From: Acetobacter fallax
GTDB taxonomy: Bacteria; Pseudomonadota; Alphaproteobacteria; Acetobacterales; Acetobacteraceae
Length of the DNA: 64,000 nt
Assembly (NCBI RefSeq): GCF_011516735.1
Contig: NZ_WOSX01000008.1
Span: 57,424-121,423 of the forward strand
Direction: 5' to 3'
Part shown: positions 1 through 10,513 of the stretch, piece after piece
Layout: every line of letters begins with the position of its first letter
Numbering within the stretch: position 1 is the first letter of the stretch
Translations under genes and position numbers: made by a program
The notes under the pieces: generated by a model
The model's database searches: none
Told to the model about the DNA's origin: nothing
The model's input: the letters and a program-made list of their open reading frames with translations, nothing else

Positions 1-301
1 CAACCCCCGCCTCACGCGCCATCACCGCTACCGGATGCGCCACTGGCAGCACATGCGGAATCCCCGGCGACATCACCAGCGCATCCACACCCGCCAGGCT
101 CTCCACCGGCGCCACCGTCAGCGACCCCGAAACCTCGCCAGCCTCCGTCAGCAGAGCCGCCCGCGCCGCCTCGCCATCATCCCACGCCTGAACATCCGCG
201 CCCATCGCCGCCAGCGCCCGCGCCGCCGGGGTGCCATTCCGTCCCAGACCGAGCACCACAAAGCGGTGTCCGGCAAACAGATCAGGCGCGAATGTCAGCA
301 T
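1..301 (-). CDS. murD: UDP-N-acetylmuramoylalanine--D-glutamate ligase, partial (C-terminus outside window)
   Basis: MurD adds D-glutamate to UDP-MurNAc-L-Ala in the cytoplasm. Only the first 100 codons are in the window. Reading the minus strand from an ATG at 301 gives a Rossmann-like start with the motif VVLGLGRNG near residue 15 and ALVMSPGIP near residue 75, both typical of the MurD N-terminal domain, which binds the uridine nucleotide. A good Shine-Dalgarno (AAAGGGA) lies upstream of the ATG. It follows mraY after a 13-base gap, which is the usual dcw order. No stop codon is met before the window edge. Confidence 0.93.
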   Translation of the reverse strand, partial: MLTFAPDLFAGHRFVVLGLGRNGTPAARALAAMGADVQAWDDGEAARAALLTEAGEVSGSLTVAPVESLAGVDALVMSPGIPHVLPVAHPVAVMAREAGV

Positions 302-314
302 GAGCGCATCCCTT

Positions 315-1406
315 TCACCGCAGCTTCAGCGTCGCCAGGCCAAACAGCCCGAGCACCACCGAGACAATCCAGAACCGGATGACAATCTTCGGCTCCTGCC
401 ATCCCTTCTTCTCAAAGTGATGGTGCAGAGGCGCCATCAGAAACACCCGCTTCTTCGTCCGCTTGTACCAGAATACCTGAATGATCACGGACAGCGTCTC
501 AATCACGAACAGACCGCCAACAATGCACAGCACCAGCTCATGCTTGACCGCCACCGCCACCGCCCCGAGCGCGCCACCCAGAGACAGCGAGCCCGTATCG
601 CCCATGAACACCGCCGCCGGAGGCGCGTTGAACCATAGGAATCCCAGCCCCGCGCCCACCAGCGCCGCGCAGAACACCGCCAGTTCGCCCGTCCCCGGAA
701 CCGCATGAAGCTGGAGATAATCCGCAAAAACATGGTTGCCGACGAGATAGGAAATCAGCGCGAACACAAACGCCGCGATCACAACCGGAACCGTCGCCAG
801 CCCGTCCAGCCCGTCAGTGAAATTCACCGCGTTGCCAAACCCGGAAATCGTGATCATCGCAAAGATCGGAAACGCAAACCCCAGCGGGATCAGCAGATCC
901 TTCACAAACGGAAACGCAAGATGATTGGCCAGCTCAGGCGGCATCATGTGCTGCATCCACCAGCCCGCAATCAGCGACGTCCCGAATTCCGCCGACAAAC
1001 GCGTCGTCTTCGACACGCCATCCGTGTTCCGCCGTGACAGCTTCAGATAATCATCAGCAAATCCAACCGCGCCAAACGCACCCGTCACAAACAGAACCGC
1101 CCAGACAAACCCGTTCTGCAGATCCGCCCAGAGCAGCGTGGACGTAAACAGCGCAATTAGGATCAGAATGCCGCCCATCGTCGGCGTACCGGCCTTCTCC
1201 AGAATATGCCGCTCCGGCCCGAGAGCGCGGATCGGCTGCCCCTCGCGCTGAATCCGCTTCAGTTCCCGGATCACCGGATTGCCCAGCACCAGCGCAATCA
1301 CCAGCGCCGTCAGACAGGCCCCGCCCGCCCGAAAGGTGATGTAGCGAAACAGATTGAAAAAACTGATGTGACCATGAACATGATGCGCAACGAGCGTATA
1401 AAGCAT
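315..1406 (-). CDS. mraY: Phospho-N-acetylmuramoyl-pentapeptide-transferase
   Basis: Integral membrane enzyme that transfers phospho-MurNAc-pentapeptide to undecaprenyl phosphate to make lipid I. The 363-residue length is normal. About ten hydrophobic segments are visible. The family motifs are present: ADDYLK at 117-122 (paired catalytic aspartates), [10 protein letters not shown] at 195-204 and the HHHFEKKGW loop at about 328-336. Its ATG shares one base with the murF stop (TGATG), so the two are probably translationally coupled. Confidence 0.97.
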   Translation of the reverse strand: MLYTLVAHHVHGHISFFNLFRYITFRAGGACLTALVIALVLGNPVIRELKRIQREGQPIRALGPERHILEKAGTPTMGGILILIALFTSTLLWADLQNGFVWAVLFVTGAFGAVGFADDYLKLSRRNTDGVSKTTRLSAEFGTSLIAGWWMQHMMPPELANHLAFPFVKDLLIPLGFAFPIFAMITISGFGNAVNFTDGLDGLATVPVVIAAFVFALISYLVGNHVFADYLQLHAVPGTGELAVFCAALVGAGLGFLWFNAPPAAVFMGDTGSLSLGGALGAVAVAVKHELVLCIVGGLFVIETLSVIIQVFWYKRTKKRVFLMAPLHHHFEKKGWQEPKIVIRFWIVSVVLGLFGLATLKLR

Positions 1407-2860
1407 CAGACGCGCCCCGCCTTCAGCGCATCGACAACCACCTTCATGCGGCTCCCGAGACTGCCTTTGACGAGCACAACGTCGCCTTCCTCAATGCTCC
1501 TGCTCACAAGTGGCGCCAGCACCGCTGAGTCAGCAGTCCACGCACCGCGACGGGAGGAGGGCAGGGCGTCAAACAGGTCTTTCATATGTGGTCCGCAACA
1601 GAAAACGAGATCAGCAGCCTCAGAGACAGGCCGCGCGAGAGAAAGATGCTCGTCGCGGGCAAACTCGCCCAGCTCACGAATGTCACCCAGAACAACAACC
1701 CGCCGCCGCGCCGGCAGCAGCGTCAGAACACCCAGCGCCGCGCGGATCGACAGCACCGAGGCGTTGTAGCTCTCATCAAGCAACATCACCCGGCCACCAT
1801 GAACCGGCACCGCAGCACCCCGGCCCGCCCCCGGAACAAATCCCGAAAGTGCCTCAGCCGCCCGCGCCAGATCAGAACCGACAGAGCCGGCCGGACCCGA
1901 CTCCGAAGTCCGCGCACCAGACCCTGTCCCCACCGTTCCGGCAATCCCCGGCGCCCCGACAACCCCCAGCGCCGCCAGCGCATTCCGCGCCAGATGCTCT
2001 CCCGGCGCATGAATTGTCACCGGAACGGCATGGCCCGCCACATGCGCCACAAACCGGCTGCCCTCGCCGGAAAGCGTCAGCCCGCTCAGTCGAACCTCGC
2101 TTCCCGCCGCCAGCCCACAATGCCACAGCGTCACACTGGCCCGCCGCGCCGCATCCGAAAAAGCCTCCTGCCCGACAGCATCATCCGGAACAACGGCCAC
2201 CGATCCCGGCGCCAGCGCCTCGATCAGCGATGCCTTCTCCCGCGCAATCGCTTCCAGCGACCCCATATGACCCAGATGCGCCGACCCGATCGTCGTGATC
2301 ACCGCAACATCCGGCCGCACCAGCTCCGCCAGCGGCGCGATTTCGCCCGGATGGTTCATTCCGATCTCACTGACACAGAACGCCGCCCCGCGCGGCAGCC
2401 GCGCCAGCGTCAGAGGCACGCCCCAGTGATTGTTGTAAGACGCCACCGCCGCATGCGTCTCACCCAGCGCCCCGAGCGCCACACGCAGCATCTCTTTCGT
2501 CGTCGTCTTGCCGACGCTCCCCGTCACCGCGACAACCCGCCCGTCAAACCGCGCCCGCGCCACCCGGCCCAGATCCCACAGCCCGCGCATCGTGTCCGCC
2601 ACAGAAAGCAGGCGCGGATCATCACCGAACGCAGACTCCCGATGCACCAGCGCCGCCGCCGCACCCTTTTCAAACGCCACCGCCAGATGCCCGTGCCCGT
2701 CCGAATTCTCGCCCGCCAGCGCGATGAACAGATCGCCCGGCTGCAACGTCCGCGTGTCAATCGACACCCCCGTCACCACAATCCCGGCGCCATCACCCGA
2801 AGCCCCGAACCGCCCGCCCGTCGCCTCAGCCAGCTCCCGCCCTGTCCACAATACGCTCAT
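1406..2860 (-). CDS. murF: UDP-N-acetylmuramoyl-tripeptide--D-alanyl-D-alanine ligase
   Basis: Cytoplasmic ATP-dependent ligase that adds D-Ala-D-Ala to UDP-MurNAc-tripeptide. The 484-residue protein has the Mur-ligase ATP loop [12 protein letters not shown] at 112-123, followed by the [13 protein letters not shown] and EIGMNHPGE segments. A Gly/Ala/Ser-rich insert at about residues 300-345 is not typical of MurF and looks like a low-complexity loop. The start overlaps the murE stop by four bases (ATGA) and the stop overlaps mraY by one. Confidence 0.96.
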   Translation of the reverse strand: MSVLWTGRELAEATGGRFGASGDGAGIVVTGVSIDTRTLQPGDLFIALAGENSDGHGHLAVAFEKGAAAALVHRESAFGDDPRLLSVADTMRGLWDLGRVARARFDGRVVAVTGSVGKTTTKEMLRVALGALGETHAAVASYNNHWGVPLTLARLPRGAAFCVSEIGMNHPGEIAPLAELVRPDVAVITTIGSAHLGHMGSLEAIAREKASLIEALAPGSVAVVPDDAVGQEAFSDAARRASVTLWHCGLAAGSEVRLSGLTLSGEGSRFVAHVAGHAVPVTIHAPGEHLARNALAALGVVGAPGIAGTVGTGSGARTSESGPAGSVGSDLARAAEALSGFVPGAGRGAAVPVHGGRVMLLDESYNASVLSIRAALGVLTLLPARRRVVVLGDIRELGEFARDEHLSLARPVSEAADLVFCCGPHMKDLFDALPSSRRGAWTADSAVLAPLVSRSIEEGDVVLVKGSLGSRMKVVVDALKAGRV

Positions 2861-4335
2861 GCCGCTCCCGCCAGGCTCTGCACCACACCGACATCGTCAA
2901 ACGGATGCACAACCCCCGCGATCGTCTGCCCCTGCTCATGCCCCTTGCCAGCCACCAGCAGAACATCACCCGCCTTCAGCATCTCCAGCCCGGCCGCAAT
3001 CGCCGCCCGCCGGTCCCCGATCTCCAGAGCCTCCGGCGCCCCGTCCAGAACATCCCTGCGGATGGCCGCCGCATCTTCATTTCGCGGGTTGTCGTCAGTC
3101 ACAATCACAACATCCGCCCGCAAGGCCGCTTCATGCGCCATCAGAGGCCGCTTGCCCCGATCCCTGTCGCCACCCGCCCCGAACACCACAATCAGCCGCC
3201 CCTTCGCATGAGGCCGCAAACTGTCCAGAACCCGCGCCAGCGCATCCGGCGTATGCGCGTAATCGACATACACCGTCGCCCCCGACGACAGCGTCACCGC
3301 CCGCTCCATCCGCCCGCGCACTCCGCGCAGATGCGGCAACTGCGCCATCACCGCGTCAATTCCGTCGCACTCCGCCGTGACCAGAGCCGCGGCCAGCATC
3401 ACATTATCCGCCTGAAACCGGCCGGGCAGGGCGATCGTCACATCAAACGACTTCCCCCAGGCCTCCAGCATCAGCCGCTGACCTTCCGGCATGAATTTCT
3501 GCGCCACCAGCCGGATCGCATCACCCTGCTCGCCAGTCAGCCGCACTTCCAGCCCCCGCCGCCGCGCGATCTCCTGCAACATTTCCAGCGTGTCGCGATC
3601 CATATCCGCATTCGCCGCCGCAACGCCCCCCTCAGGAAGCAGCGTGTCAAACAGCCGCATCTTCGCCGCGCGATACGTCCCGATATCACCGTGATAATCG
3701 AGATGATCCCGTGTCAGATTGGTGAACCCCGCCGCCGTGATCCGTACCCCGTCCAGCCGCCGCTGATCCAGCCCGTGCGACGACGCCTCAAGCGCCACAT
3801 CCGTCACGCCCACGCTCCGCAGCGCCGCAAGCCCACGCGCCAGCGTCACCGGATCAGGCGTCGTCAGCGCCGGAATCTCAAACGGCAGCTCCACCGGCGC
3901 AATCAGCCCCAGTGTGCCAAAACTCGCCGCCTTCCGGTCCATCCCCGACCAGATCTGGCGCAGGAAATCCACCGTGCTCGTCTTGCCGTTCGTGCCGGTC
4001 ACCGCTACGATCCGCTCCGGCTGCGGTCCCGCCAGAACCGCCGCCATCAGCGCCAGCGCCCGCCGCGGGTCAGCCGACTCAATCATCAGCGTCCCGTCAT
4101 CCGGCCCCGTCCTGTCAGGTGCAGTCCCGTCAGGCACCAGAACCGCCGCCACCCCGGCCCCGACAGCCGCCGGAATAAAAGCCCGCCCGTCCTGTTTCGC
4201 CCCCGGCACCGCCACGAACAGCATCCCGGGCCCGGCAGTCCGGCTGTCAGCCGTCACCCCGATAATCTCAGGATCGTTTCGCACCCCCTCAGGCAGAGCA
4301 AGGCCAGCGGCCGAAAGAAGAGAAGACAGTTTCAT
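2857..4335 (-). CDS. murE: UDP-N-acetylmuramoyl-L-alanyl-D-glutamate--2,6-diaminopimelate ligase
   Basis: Adds the third peptide residue to UDP-MurNAc-L-Ala-D-Glu. In 492 residues it carries the Mur ligase ATP-binding loop AVTGTNGKTST at 111-121. The DNPR motif at 415-418 selects meso-diaminopimelate over lysine, so the wall should be DAP-type, as expected for a Gram-negative. The stop/start overlap with murF is ATGA. Only two bases separate its start from the ftsI stop. Confidence 0.97.
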   Translation of the reverse strand: MKLSSLLSAAGLALPEGVRNDPEIIGVTADSRTAGPGMLFVAVPGAKQDGRAFIPAAVGAGVAAVLVPDGTAPDRTGPDDGTLMIESADPRRALALMAAVLAGPQPERIVAVTGTNGKTSTVDFLRQIWSGMDRKAASFGTLGLIAPVELPFEIPALTTPDPVTLARGLAALRSVGVTDVALEASSHGLDQRRLDGVRITAAGFTNLTRDHLDYHGDIGTYRAAKMRLFDTLLPEGGVAAANADMDRDTLEMLQEIARRRGLEVRLTGEQGDAIRLVAQKFMPEGQRLMLEAWGKSFDVTIALPGRFQADNVMLAAALVTAECDGIDAVMAQLPHLRGVRGRMERAVTLSSGATVYVDYAHTPDALARVLDSLRPHAKGRLIVVFGAGGDRDRGKRPLMAHEAALRADVVIVTDDNPRNEDAAAIRRDVLDGAPEALEIGDRRAAIAAGLEMLKAGDVLLVAGKGHEQGQTIAGVVHPFDDVGVVQSLAGAA

Positions 4336-4337
4336 AC

Positions 4338-6410
4338 TCAGCCTCGCCGAACGGAGCTTGAAGGACGCAGCGGCTGCTCCGCCGATGCAGGCAGCACAGC
4401 CGTGCGTCCACCCTCACGGGCCGCCTCCGCCGCATGCTTTTTCTGCGCTTTTTCCTCCTCGACGAGCCTGCGCGGATCACCAGGATCATTCCCCGGCCCA
4501 AGCGCCCGCATGCCACGCGGCACCGCCGGCCGCAGCGGAATCTCCATCTGCGCGTCGATCTGAGCCGTATGCTCCGTATCCGGGAAGATCTGCAACATCG
4601 GCCCGACACGGGTAATAATCTTCGACACCGTCGGCGCCGCATTCCACGCCGCCGTCGTCCAGCCATGCGTCGCCGGCGTCGCCTTCGGGCTGTCCAGCAT
4701 CACATAAACCGCATAACGGGGCGCATTCATCGGAAAAATGCTGGTGAAAGCCGCAATGTTCACATGTTTCAAATAGCCGCCATGCGGCCCGATCTTCTCT
4801 GCCGTGCCCGTCTTGCCGCCCACGAAATAACCCGGAGATTCCGCCGTCTTGCCCGTGCCCAGCGTCACGTCCAGCCGCAGAATGCGCCGCAGCAGCGCCG
4901 AGGTCTCCGGCGACAGAACCTGCGTCCCCTCAGGTGTCACCACCTTTGGCGCCTCCGCCGTCCCGTCACCCGTGCCGCCATCATCGGCAACCCGCACCAA
5001 AGAGGCCGGCGCCGCGTCCCGCGCCGTTGACGCCTCATCCGAAGGATCGTCCCGGTCCAGCAGCGTCGGCTTCACCAGAACGCCGCCATTCACCGTCGCC
5101 GCCGTGCCGCGAACAATCGCCAGCGGCGGCTCGGCCACGCCATGCCCGAACCCCACCGTCATCACCGTGGAAATGCCCCAGTTGCGCTGCGCCGGCACAA
5201 TCGGACGCCCCGCCTCCGGCAATTCAACAGGAACCGGCGCAAAGAACCCCATGTTCCGCAGCCAGTCCCGCTGGCGCACTGCACCCACATCCAGCGCCAT
5301 ATGCGCCGCCGCCGGGTTGGAGGAATACGCCATCACCTCCGTCAGCGTCAGCCAGGGCGTGAAATGGTCGGACTTCATATCCGCAATCGTGAACCGCCCG
5401 ATATGGATCGGAATGGAGGAAAACCGGTCCCACGGATGCGCCACGCCAAGCTGCAACGCCATCGCCGCCGTCTGGAGCTTGAACGTCGAGCCCGGCTCGT
5501 ACATGCCCGTCACCGCACGGTTGAACCGCGCATCCGCCGAGGCATGAGCAAAATCGTTGGCGTCATAATCAGGCAGACTGACCATCGCCACCAGCTCGCC
5601 CGTCCGCACGTCCATCACAATCGCGCACGCCCCGATCGCCTGAAACTCGTCCTTCGCCTTCGCCAGCTCCTCGCGGACAACCGACTGCACCCGCACATCA
5701 AGCGACAGCTTCAGCGGAATCCGCTCACTGTTCAGACGCTTGTCGAAATACCGCTCGACACCGGCAATGCCATGGTCATCAATATCCACGCCCCCCATGA
5801 TCTGTGAGGCCACGATCCCAAGCGGATAATGACGCCGCTCACCCGCTTCGAAATAAATCCCCGGAATACCGAAATTGTTGATCGCCAGTTCCTGCTGCAA
5901 CGTGATGTTGCGCGCCAGATAAACAAACTGCTTCTGCATCGACAGACGACGCACCGTCTCCGCCTCATCAAGCTGCGGCAGAACCGATTTCAGCTTCTTC
6001 GCAACATCCTCAGGGTCCATCAGCTCGCGCGGGTTGGCGTAAATCTGCGCCACAGGCAGCGACACCGCCAGCGCCTGACCATTGCGATCCACAATCATCG
6101 CCCGGTGAACCTGCGGCAGACTCAGCGCACTCGCCAGCGACCCCTTCGGATCGATCTTCGGGATTTCAGGAACCTGAGGCGCAATCTGCCGCTGCTCCGG
6201 CGCCATCGGCGAAAAAATCGTCGCAAAACTCAGCCGGACCGCCACAGCGCCAAACAGAACGCCGAACCCCGCCGCAACCGCCAGAAGCCGGATATGCATC
6301 TTCTCAAGATGCGCCCGCTCGCGCATCTCATTTCCGGTCACATGAACATCACGGGGCATATGCCCCTCAGCAAGACCCTGAATGTCAGGCGGAGGCGTCT
6401 GGCGAGTCAT
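4338..6410 (-). CDS. ftsI: Peptidoglycan D,D-transpeptidase FtsI (PBP3)
   Basis: Septal transpeptidase anchored by one N-terminal membrane segment (about residues 40-65). The pedestal domain lies near 95-230. The transpeptidase domain has the three active-site motifs: STFK at 308-311 (nucleophile S308), SSN at 363-365 and KTG at 533-535. At 690 residues it is longer than E. coli FtsI (588). The extra length is a charged, Ala-rich C-terminal tail after about 640 plus a loop at 450-490. It lies between ftsL and murE in the dcw operon. Confidence 0.96.
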   Translation of the reverse strand: MTRQTPPPDIQGLAEGHMPRDVHVTGNEMRERAHLEKMHIRLLAVAAGFGVLFGAVAVRLSFATIFSPMAPEQRQIAPQVPEIPKIDPKGSLASALSLPQVHRAMIVDRNGQALAVSLPVAQIYANPRELMDPEDVAKKLKSVLPQLDEAETVRRLSMQKQFVYLARNITLQQELAINNFGIPGIYFEAGERRHYPLGIVASQIMGGVDIDDHGIAGVERYFDKRLNSERIPLKLSLDVRVQSVVREELAKAKDEFQAIGACAIVMDVRTGELVAMVSLPDYDANDFAHASADARFNRAVTGMYEPGSTFKLQTAAMALQLGVAHPWDRFSSIPIHIGRFTIADMKSDHFTPWLTLTEVMAYSSNPAAAHMALDVGAVRQRDWLRNMGFFAPVPVELPEAGRPIVPAQRNWGISTVMTVGFGHGVAEPPLAIVRGTAATVNGGVLVKPTLLDRDDPSDEASTARDAAPASLVRVADDGGTGDGTAEAPKVVTPEGTQVLSPETSALLRRILRLDVTLGTGKTAESPGYFVGGKTGTAEKIGPHGGYLKHVNIAAFTSIFPMNAPRYAVYVMLDSPKATPATHGWTTAAWNAAPTVSKIITRVGPMLQIFPDTEHTAQIDAQMEIPLRPAVPRGMRALGPGNDPGDPRRLVEEEKAQKKHAAEAAREGGRTAVLPASAEQPLRPSSSVRRG

Positions 6411-6561
6411 GAGGGGCGGCGTCTCCTCGAAGGCTCGGGATCGTCACCCGAAGATCAGTCCCGTCCGGCAAAACGGAGCAGAACGAAGGTTTTACACAGA
6501 ACAGTCCCGGTCAGACCGGAACCGTTTACGAAAGCATGGACCCCGTAGCAGACTCAGGCTC

Positions 6562-7491
6562 TCAGTTCGAGACAGGCATCGGCGGCGGCAGCCCCCCGCC
6601 CATCGCGGACCGGCCAAGCAGAGACCCGTTATACGTCGCCCGCGCTTCAACATAACGCGGAGCCGGCATAGCCGTCGGATGCCAGGAAGCCACCGTCACC
6701 GCAGAAGCAGACCGGGGCGACACGTGCTGATACGCCGCAACCCGCGTTACGCCCGTATGCAGGGCAGGGCGATCACTGTCGGAAACCGTCACGGCATGCC
6801 GAACAGGCGTGCTGTCCGCCACCAGCGTGCGCGCAGGCGCATGATGCTCCGTCGTCGCCGGCTTCTCACCCAGCGCCAGGGCCAGATCATCCGTCGCCGG
6901 CGCATGATGCGCAGGCTTTACAAGCTCGTGCCGCGCCTCGGTCTGAGCCGATGCCAGCACCACTCCGCGCCGGTTATCCGCCACATGCGCGTCAGCCGCG
7001 TGAATCCTCGGCGCCTCCACATCATTCTTCGCGACCAGAACAGCCTGTTTCCGCTCCACGGCCGCCACTTCAGTGCGTGGCGTGTCATGATGCAAGGACG
7101 CAACCAGCGCAGGCCCGGTCGCGGCCGGAATATCCTTCACATCAGCTGCCGCCAGAGTCGCCCGGATCGCCTCACGCGGGTTCGGCGTATGGATCGATCC
7201 CGCCGCCGGCAGATGCTGCCCCAGATCCGCCATCCGCACGAACTGCTTCGGGGCCATCGGCTGAATCTGCTGATCAAACCGCCCGGCCAGATGCGACAGG
7301 CGATCAGGCTGGTTCAGCAATGCCCACTGAGTCTGCAACATCGCCGTCTGCTGGCGAATGTGCTGCGTATCCGCGACAATCCCCGAAATCTGCTGATCCA
7401 GAACCGTCGTCTGATGTTTCTTGGAATAAAGAAAAAGCCCGGACAGACCTGCAAGCAAAGCGCAGCCAAGAGTAAAAGGCCTGATCATCAA
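6562..7491 (-). CDS. ftsL: Cell-division protein FtsL-like, with a long C-terminal extension
   Basis: Assigned from position (between rsmH and ftsI) and topology: a short N-terminus, one hydrophobic segment at about residues 4-22, then a helix rich in Gln, Leu and Thr at 28-65 that could form the FtsB-type coiled coil, ending in [10 protein letters not shown]. FtsL proteins usually have 100-130 residues; this one has 309. Residues about 100-309 are a Pro/Ala/His/Val-rich, presumably disordered periplasmic tail with no recognised domain. The start overlaps the rsmH stop (ATGA). A 151-base gap separates it from ftsI. Confidence 0.8.
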   Translation of the reverse strand: MMIRPFTLGCALLAGLSGLFLYSKKHQTTVLDQQISGIVADTQHIRQQTAMLQTQWALLNQPDRLSHLAGRFDQQIQPMAPKQFVRMADLGQHLPAAGSIHTPNPREAIRATLAAADVKDIPAATGPALVASLHHDTPRTEVAAVERKQAVLVAKNDVEAPRIHAADAHVADNRRGVVLASAQTEARHELVKPAHHAPATDDLALALGEKPATTEHHAPARTLVADSTPVRHAVTVSDSDRPALHTGVTRVAAYQHVSPRSASAVTVASWHPTAMPAPRYVEARATYNGSLLGRSAMGGGLPPPMPVSN

Positions 7492-8576
7492 GCTGTTCCT
7501 TCACTGGAAGACGGGGCAGGGGGAACGCCGGCATTCGCTGCACGCCCTGCTTTGCTGGAATCGATGCCGGAACCATCCTGTGATAATTCTGTACGAATAA
7601 GAGCGCGTAACTTCGCGCTGCGGGCACGGGGATTACGAAGACACTCCGCATCCGAGGGGCGCATCGCCTTGCGAAAAGCCAGCCTGAACGGCGCTTCTTC
7701 CCGGCCACGTGCTATCGAACGCGGATCATACCGGGACGCGCCAGGCTCCTGACCCGCCGCCGCCGCCATCGCACGCTTCACGATACGATCTTCAAGTGAA
7801 TGAAATGACACCACAACAAGACGTCCGCCGGGCGCCAGAATCTCAAGCGCCTGCGCCAGGCCCCGCTCGATCTCGCCGAGTTCGTCATTCACCGCGATGC
7901 GCAACCCCTGAAAACTGCGTGTCGCCGCATCAATCCCCGACCGGTCCGACGGCACAACCGCCCGGATCGCCGCCGCAAGCTGCGATGTCGTACGAAACGG
8001 TTCTTCAGCCCGCGCCGTCACCAGCGTCTTCGCGACCCGCCGCGCATGACGTTCTTCACCATAGAAATGAAAAATGTCTGCCAGTTCGGCCTCGGATGCC
8101 GTATTCACCACATCCGCCGCAGACCGCCCCGCCTGGCCCATCCGCATATCCAGCGGCCCGTCCAGACGAAACGAAAACCCGCGCTCCGCTTCGTTGATCT
8201 GAAAGGAAGACACGCCAAGATCCAGCATCACGCCATCAACAGCAGACACGCCGGCAGATTCAAGCATCGCCGCCATCGTTCCAAAACCACCATGCAGCAG
8301 CGCAAGCCGGGGTAAACCCTGAGCATCCGCGCCCCATTTCGCGGCCAGAACCTCACCCCGCGCAATCGCGTCAGGATCCCGGTCAATGCCCCACACCCGG
8401 CATGCCGCCGCCGCCAGAACCGCATTGGCGTAACCACCGCCGCCAAATGTTCCGTCAACGTAAACTTCGCCGTCGCAAGGCGCGAGAATCCGAACGACAT
8501 CATCGCGCATGACCGGAATATGGCCCGGATCATGATCCGGTATCGCAACAGGCGGCAGGGGCGTCATGGCATTCAT
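7488..8576 (-). CDS. rsmH: 16S rRNA (cytosine(1402)-N4)-methyltransferase
   Basis: SAM-dependent methyltransferase of the MraW/RsmH family that modifies C1402 of 16S rRNA. The SAM-binding motif [10 protein letters not shown] is at 41-50. [10 protein letters not shown], the RGFSFR segment and a C-terminal [11 protein letters not shown] motif are also family hallmarks. The length of 362 residues includes a tail of about 40 residues beyond the usual end. The start overlaps mraZ by four bases (ATGA) and the stop overlaps ftsL in the same way. Confidence 0.97.
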   Translation of the reverse strand: MNAMTPLPPVAIPDHDPGHIPVMRDDVVRILAPCDGEVYVDGTFGGGGYANAVLAAAACRVWGIDRDPDAIARGEVLAAKWGADAQGLPRLALLHGGFGTMAAMLESAGVSAVDGVMLDLGVSSFQINEAERGFSFRLDGPLDMRMGQAGRSAADVVNTASEAELADIFHFYGEERHARRVAKTLVTARAEEPFRTTSQLAAAIRAVVPSDRSGIDAATRSFQGLRIAVNDELGEIERGLAQALEILAPGGRLVVVSFHSLEDRIVKRAMAAAAGQEPGASRYDPRSIARGREEAPFRLAFRKAMRPSDAECLRNPRARSAKLRALIRTELSQDGSGIDSSKAGRAANAGVPPAPSSSEGTA

Positions 8577-9064
8577 GCGCCACCTCCGGACCGGTCGCCA
8601 CCATCGGTCCCCGGACGATTGCCCGGCAGCGTTACCTGTCGTGAGCGGAGTCGCGCTTCCGACCGACGCTGCGCCGCAGCGGCAGGTTCCCAGATCTGGA
8701 AAATCCTGCCCAGCCCCATAAACGAAACTTCATCGCCAATTCCCGCATGTTCACGCAGAAACTCAGGAATGATGATCCGACCTTCACGATCCGAATCGAT
8801 CGGATACGCATCAGCGTAAAGCGCCGCTGCAAGATCGTCATGCTCGTCCGAAAACATATCGAGACGATCCAGCGGCTGACCCAGCGCCGAGAACACCGAC
8901 GAAGGCCACGCTTCGATGCAGGGCTGCGTATGAGAAGGGCGAAGCACCATCAGCGTGTCACCCTCGACCGCCTTTGCCCGCAGAACCGTGCGAAACCCGG
9001 CAGGAATCGAAACACGCCCCTTGGCGTCGATCCGATTCTGATGTGTGCCGAGAAACACGCTCAC
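8573..9064 (-). CDS. mraZ: Transcriptional regulator MraZ
   Basis: First gene of the dcw operon. The 163-residue protein has two SpoVT/AbrB-type repeats: [11 protein letters not shown] at about 15-25 and [13 protein letters not shown] at about 90-102. Such proteins form ring oligomers that bind TGGGN repeats upstream of their own gene and repress the operon. The chosen start is GTG at 9064, giving [22 protein letters not shown] lies somewhat far upstream (about 11 bases). Matching TGGGA repeats lie 64-88 bases upstream. Confidence 0.96.
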   Translation of the reverse strand: MSVFLGTHQNRIDAKGRVSIPAGFRTVLRAKAVEGDTLMVLRPSHTQPCIEAWPSSVFSALGQPLDRLDMFSDEHDDLAAALYADAYPIDSDREGRIIIPEFLREHAGIGDEVSFMGLGRIFQIWEPAAAAQRRSEARLRSRQVTLPGNRPGTDGGDRSGGGA

Positions 9065-9127
9065 AGAGGTTCTGATCCTTCATTGGGAGACGATCCGGGT
9101 CCATTTTGGGCTGTGATGTCCTGTCTG

Positions 9128-9152
9128 TGGGATACCATGGGATTTTATGGGA
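9128..9152. promoter_or_regulatory. Probable MraZ operator: three TGGGA repeats at 10-base spacing
   Basis: TGGGA occurs at 9128-9132, 9138-9142 and 9148-9152 on the plus strand, exactly ten bases apart, upstream of the minus-strand mraZ start. Further TGGG words occur at about 9084 and 9105. Direct TGGGN repeats with 10-base periodicity are the known MraZ recognition pattern. Here they read on the strand opposite to the operon's sense strand. An AT-rich stretch on the far side (about 9155-9300) is the likely promoter region. Confidence 0.75.
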
Positions 9153-9560
9153 CGTCAAATGAAAGTATAATAAAAAACCGCAGAATTCTGCTAAAAAACA
9201 CCCATTTGTGGTCTTTATGCGGCGTCAAGATCAATTCGTATAACATTCGTTAAGAGAACAAACGTTCTATTTTCTGTTCTCTTAATGTTCTTTTACGGCA
9301 ATTGAATGGTCGATGACGCATGAAAACCGTCTTATTTTAGAGGCATCTCCGGTTTCAGAACGAAACCGGACCACAACGAATATCTTCATGAAAAAAACCC
9401 GCATCACAGCATCGGGCGCGAAACGTCGTACTGAATACTGCCCGTCCGGAAAACGTGCCGCAGGCGAGACGAAAAAGAATACCGGTCAGCGCGTTCGCGA
9501 CACTTCGGCATGTCTCGCCATGTTCAGTGTAGCCATGCGGTTTTCCGAAATACCTGAAAA

Positions 9561-9584
9561 TTACTGGCCCGCCCCGGCCAGTAA
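9561..9584. repeat. Perfect 9-base inverted repeat (hairpin or operator)
   Basis: TTACTGGCC at 9561-9569 is matched by GGCCAGTAA at 9576-9584 across a CGCCCC loop. Read on the minus strand it is followed by TTTTC, so it could be a weak terminator downstream of rnpB. It is equally compatible with a dimeric regulator site. There is no further support for either. Confidence 0.4.
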
Positions 9585-9951
9585 TGCCCGCTCCCCGGCT
9601 GAGTAAGCGCCCGCAATCCATGCCGGAACGGAGATCGTAACCTGACCCTGCCGATCCCGCTCCTCAGCGCTTCAGCAACCGGCAAAAACCGGCCCCGTCA
9701 TAAATAAGACAGCACCACAGAAGCCCCGACCCCGGTAACCCGCTCAAAGCGAGCACACGTCAAAGCCGCCATCACGCATCGAAACGAGTCAGAGGCGGCG
9801 TCACAAACCCCTCTGCCGGCACCCCGCATGTCTTCCCGGCTCCGCGAGACCCGCGGCAAACACAGTCACCTCGTGCCGATGCCCCAGGACACGCACCGGA
9901 CTCGCCTCCTCAGAGCATTCTCATCAGAAAGAAAAGCCCTGAAACGACCCG

Positions 9952-9962
9952 CTAAAAAAGAA
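9952..9962 (-). terminator. U-run directly after the RNase P RNA P1 helix
   Basis: On the minus strand the rnpB 3' strand of P1 is followed by ATTCTTTTTTAG. The T6 run corresponds to plus-strand A at 9954-9959. The P1 helix followed by a U-tract would act as an intrinsic terminator. Confidence 0.55.
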
Positions 9963-10365
<403 letters not shown>

Positions 10366-10513
10366 GCGGAACCTGCTCCACGTAACCCCGACCGTCAAGT
10401 CCGGTATTCAGGTCCGGCATAGGAGATGCGCCCCGGCCCTGTCACGATAGCGCCCTCTCCGCCGCCCGGCCGTCCCCCGGCCACCCGGTCCCACAAGCAA
10501 AGCCTGTCCCGGA

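Larger units (their letters stand above)
9153..9962. other. Gap between mraZ and RNase P RNA: promoter region, one inverted repeat, no convincing gene
   Basis: About 150 AT-rich bases next to the MraZ operator probably hold the dcw promoter. Reading frames at 9313-9606 (plus) and 9355-9621 (minus) overlap, are short, and encode nothing recognisable. A perfect inverted repeat, TTACTGGCC / GGCCAGTAA with a six-base loop, spans 9561-9584. The rest shows no gene-like sequence. Confidence 0.5.

Noticed and set aside
1586..4563. Very long plus-strand reading frames (541 and 552 codons) opposite murF and murE
   Set aside because: They lie antisense to well-supported dcw genes, have extreme Arg/His/Pro content and no domain; they arise from GC-rich codon structure.
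9313..9621. Overlapping plus and minus frames of 97 and 88 codons in the mraZ-rnpB gap
   Set aside because: No ribosome binding sites, no recognisable features, and they overlap each other.
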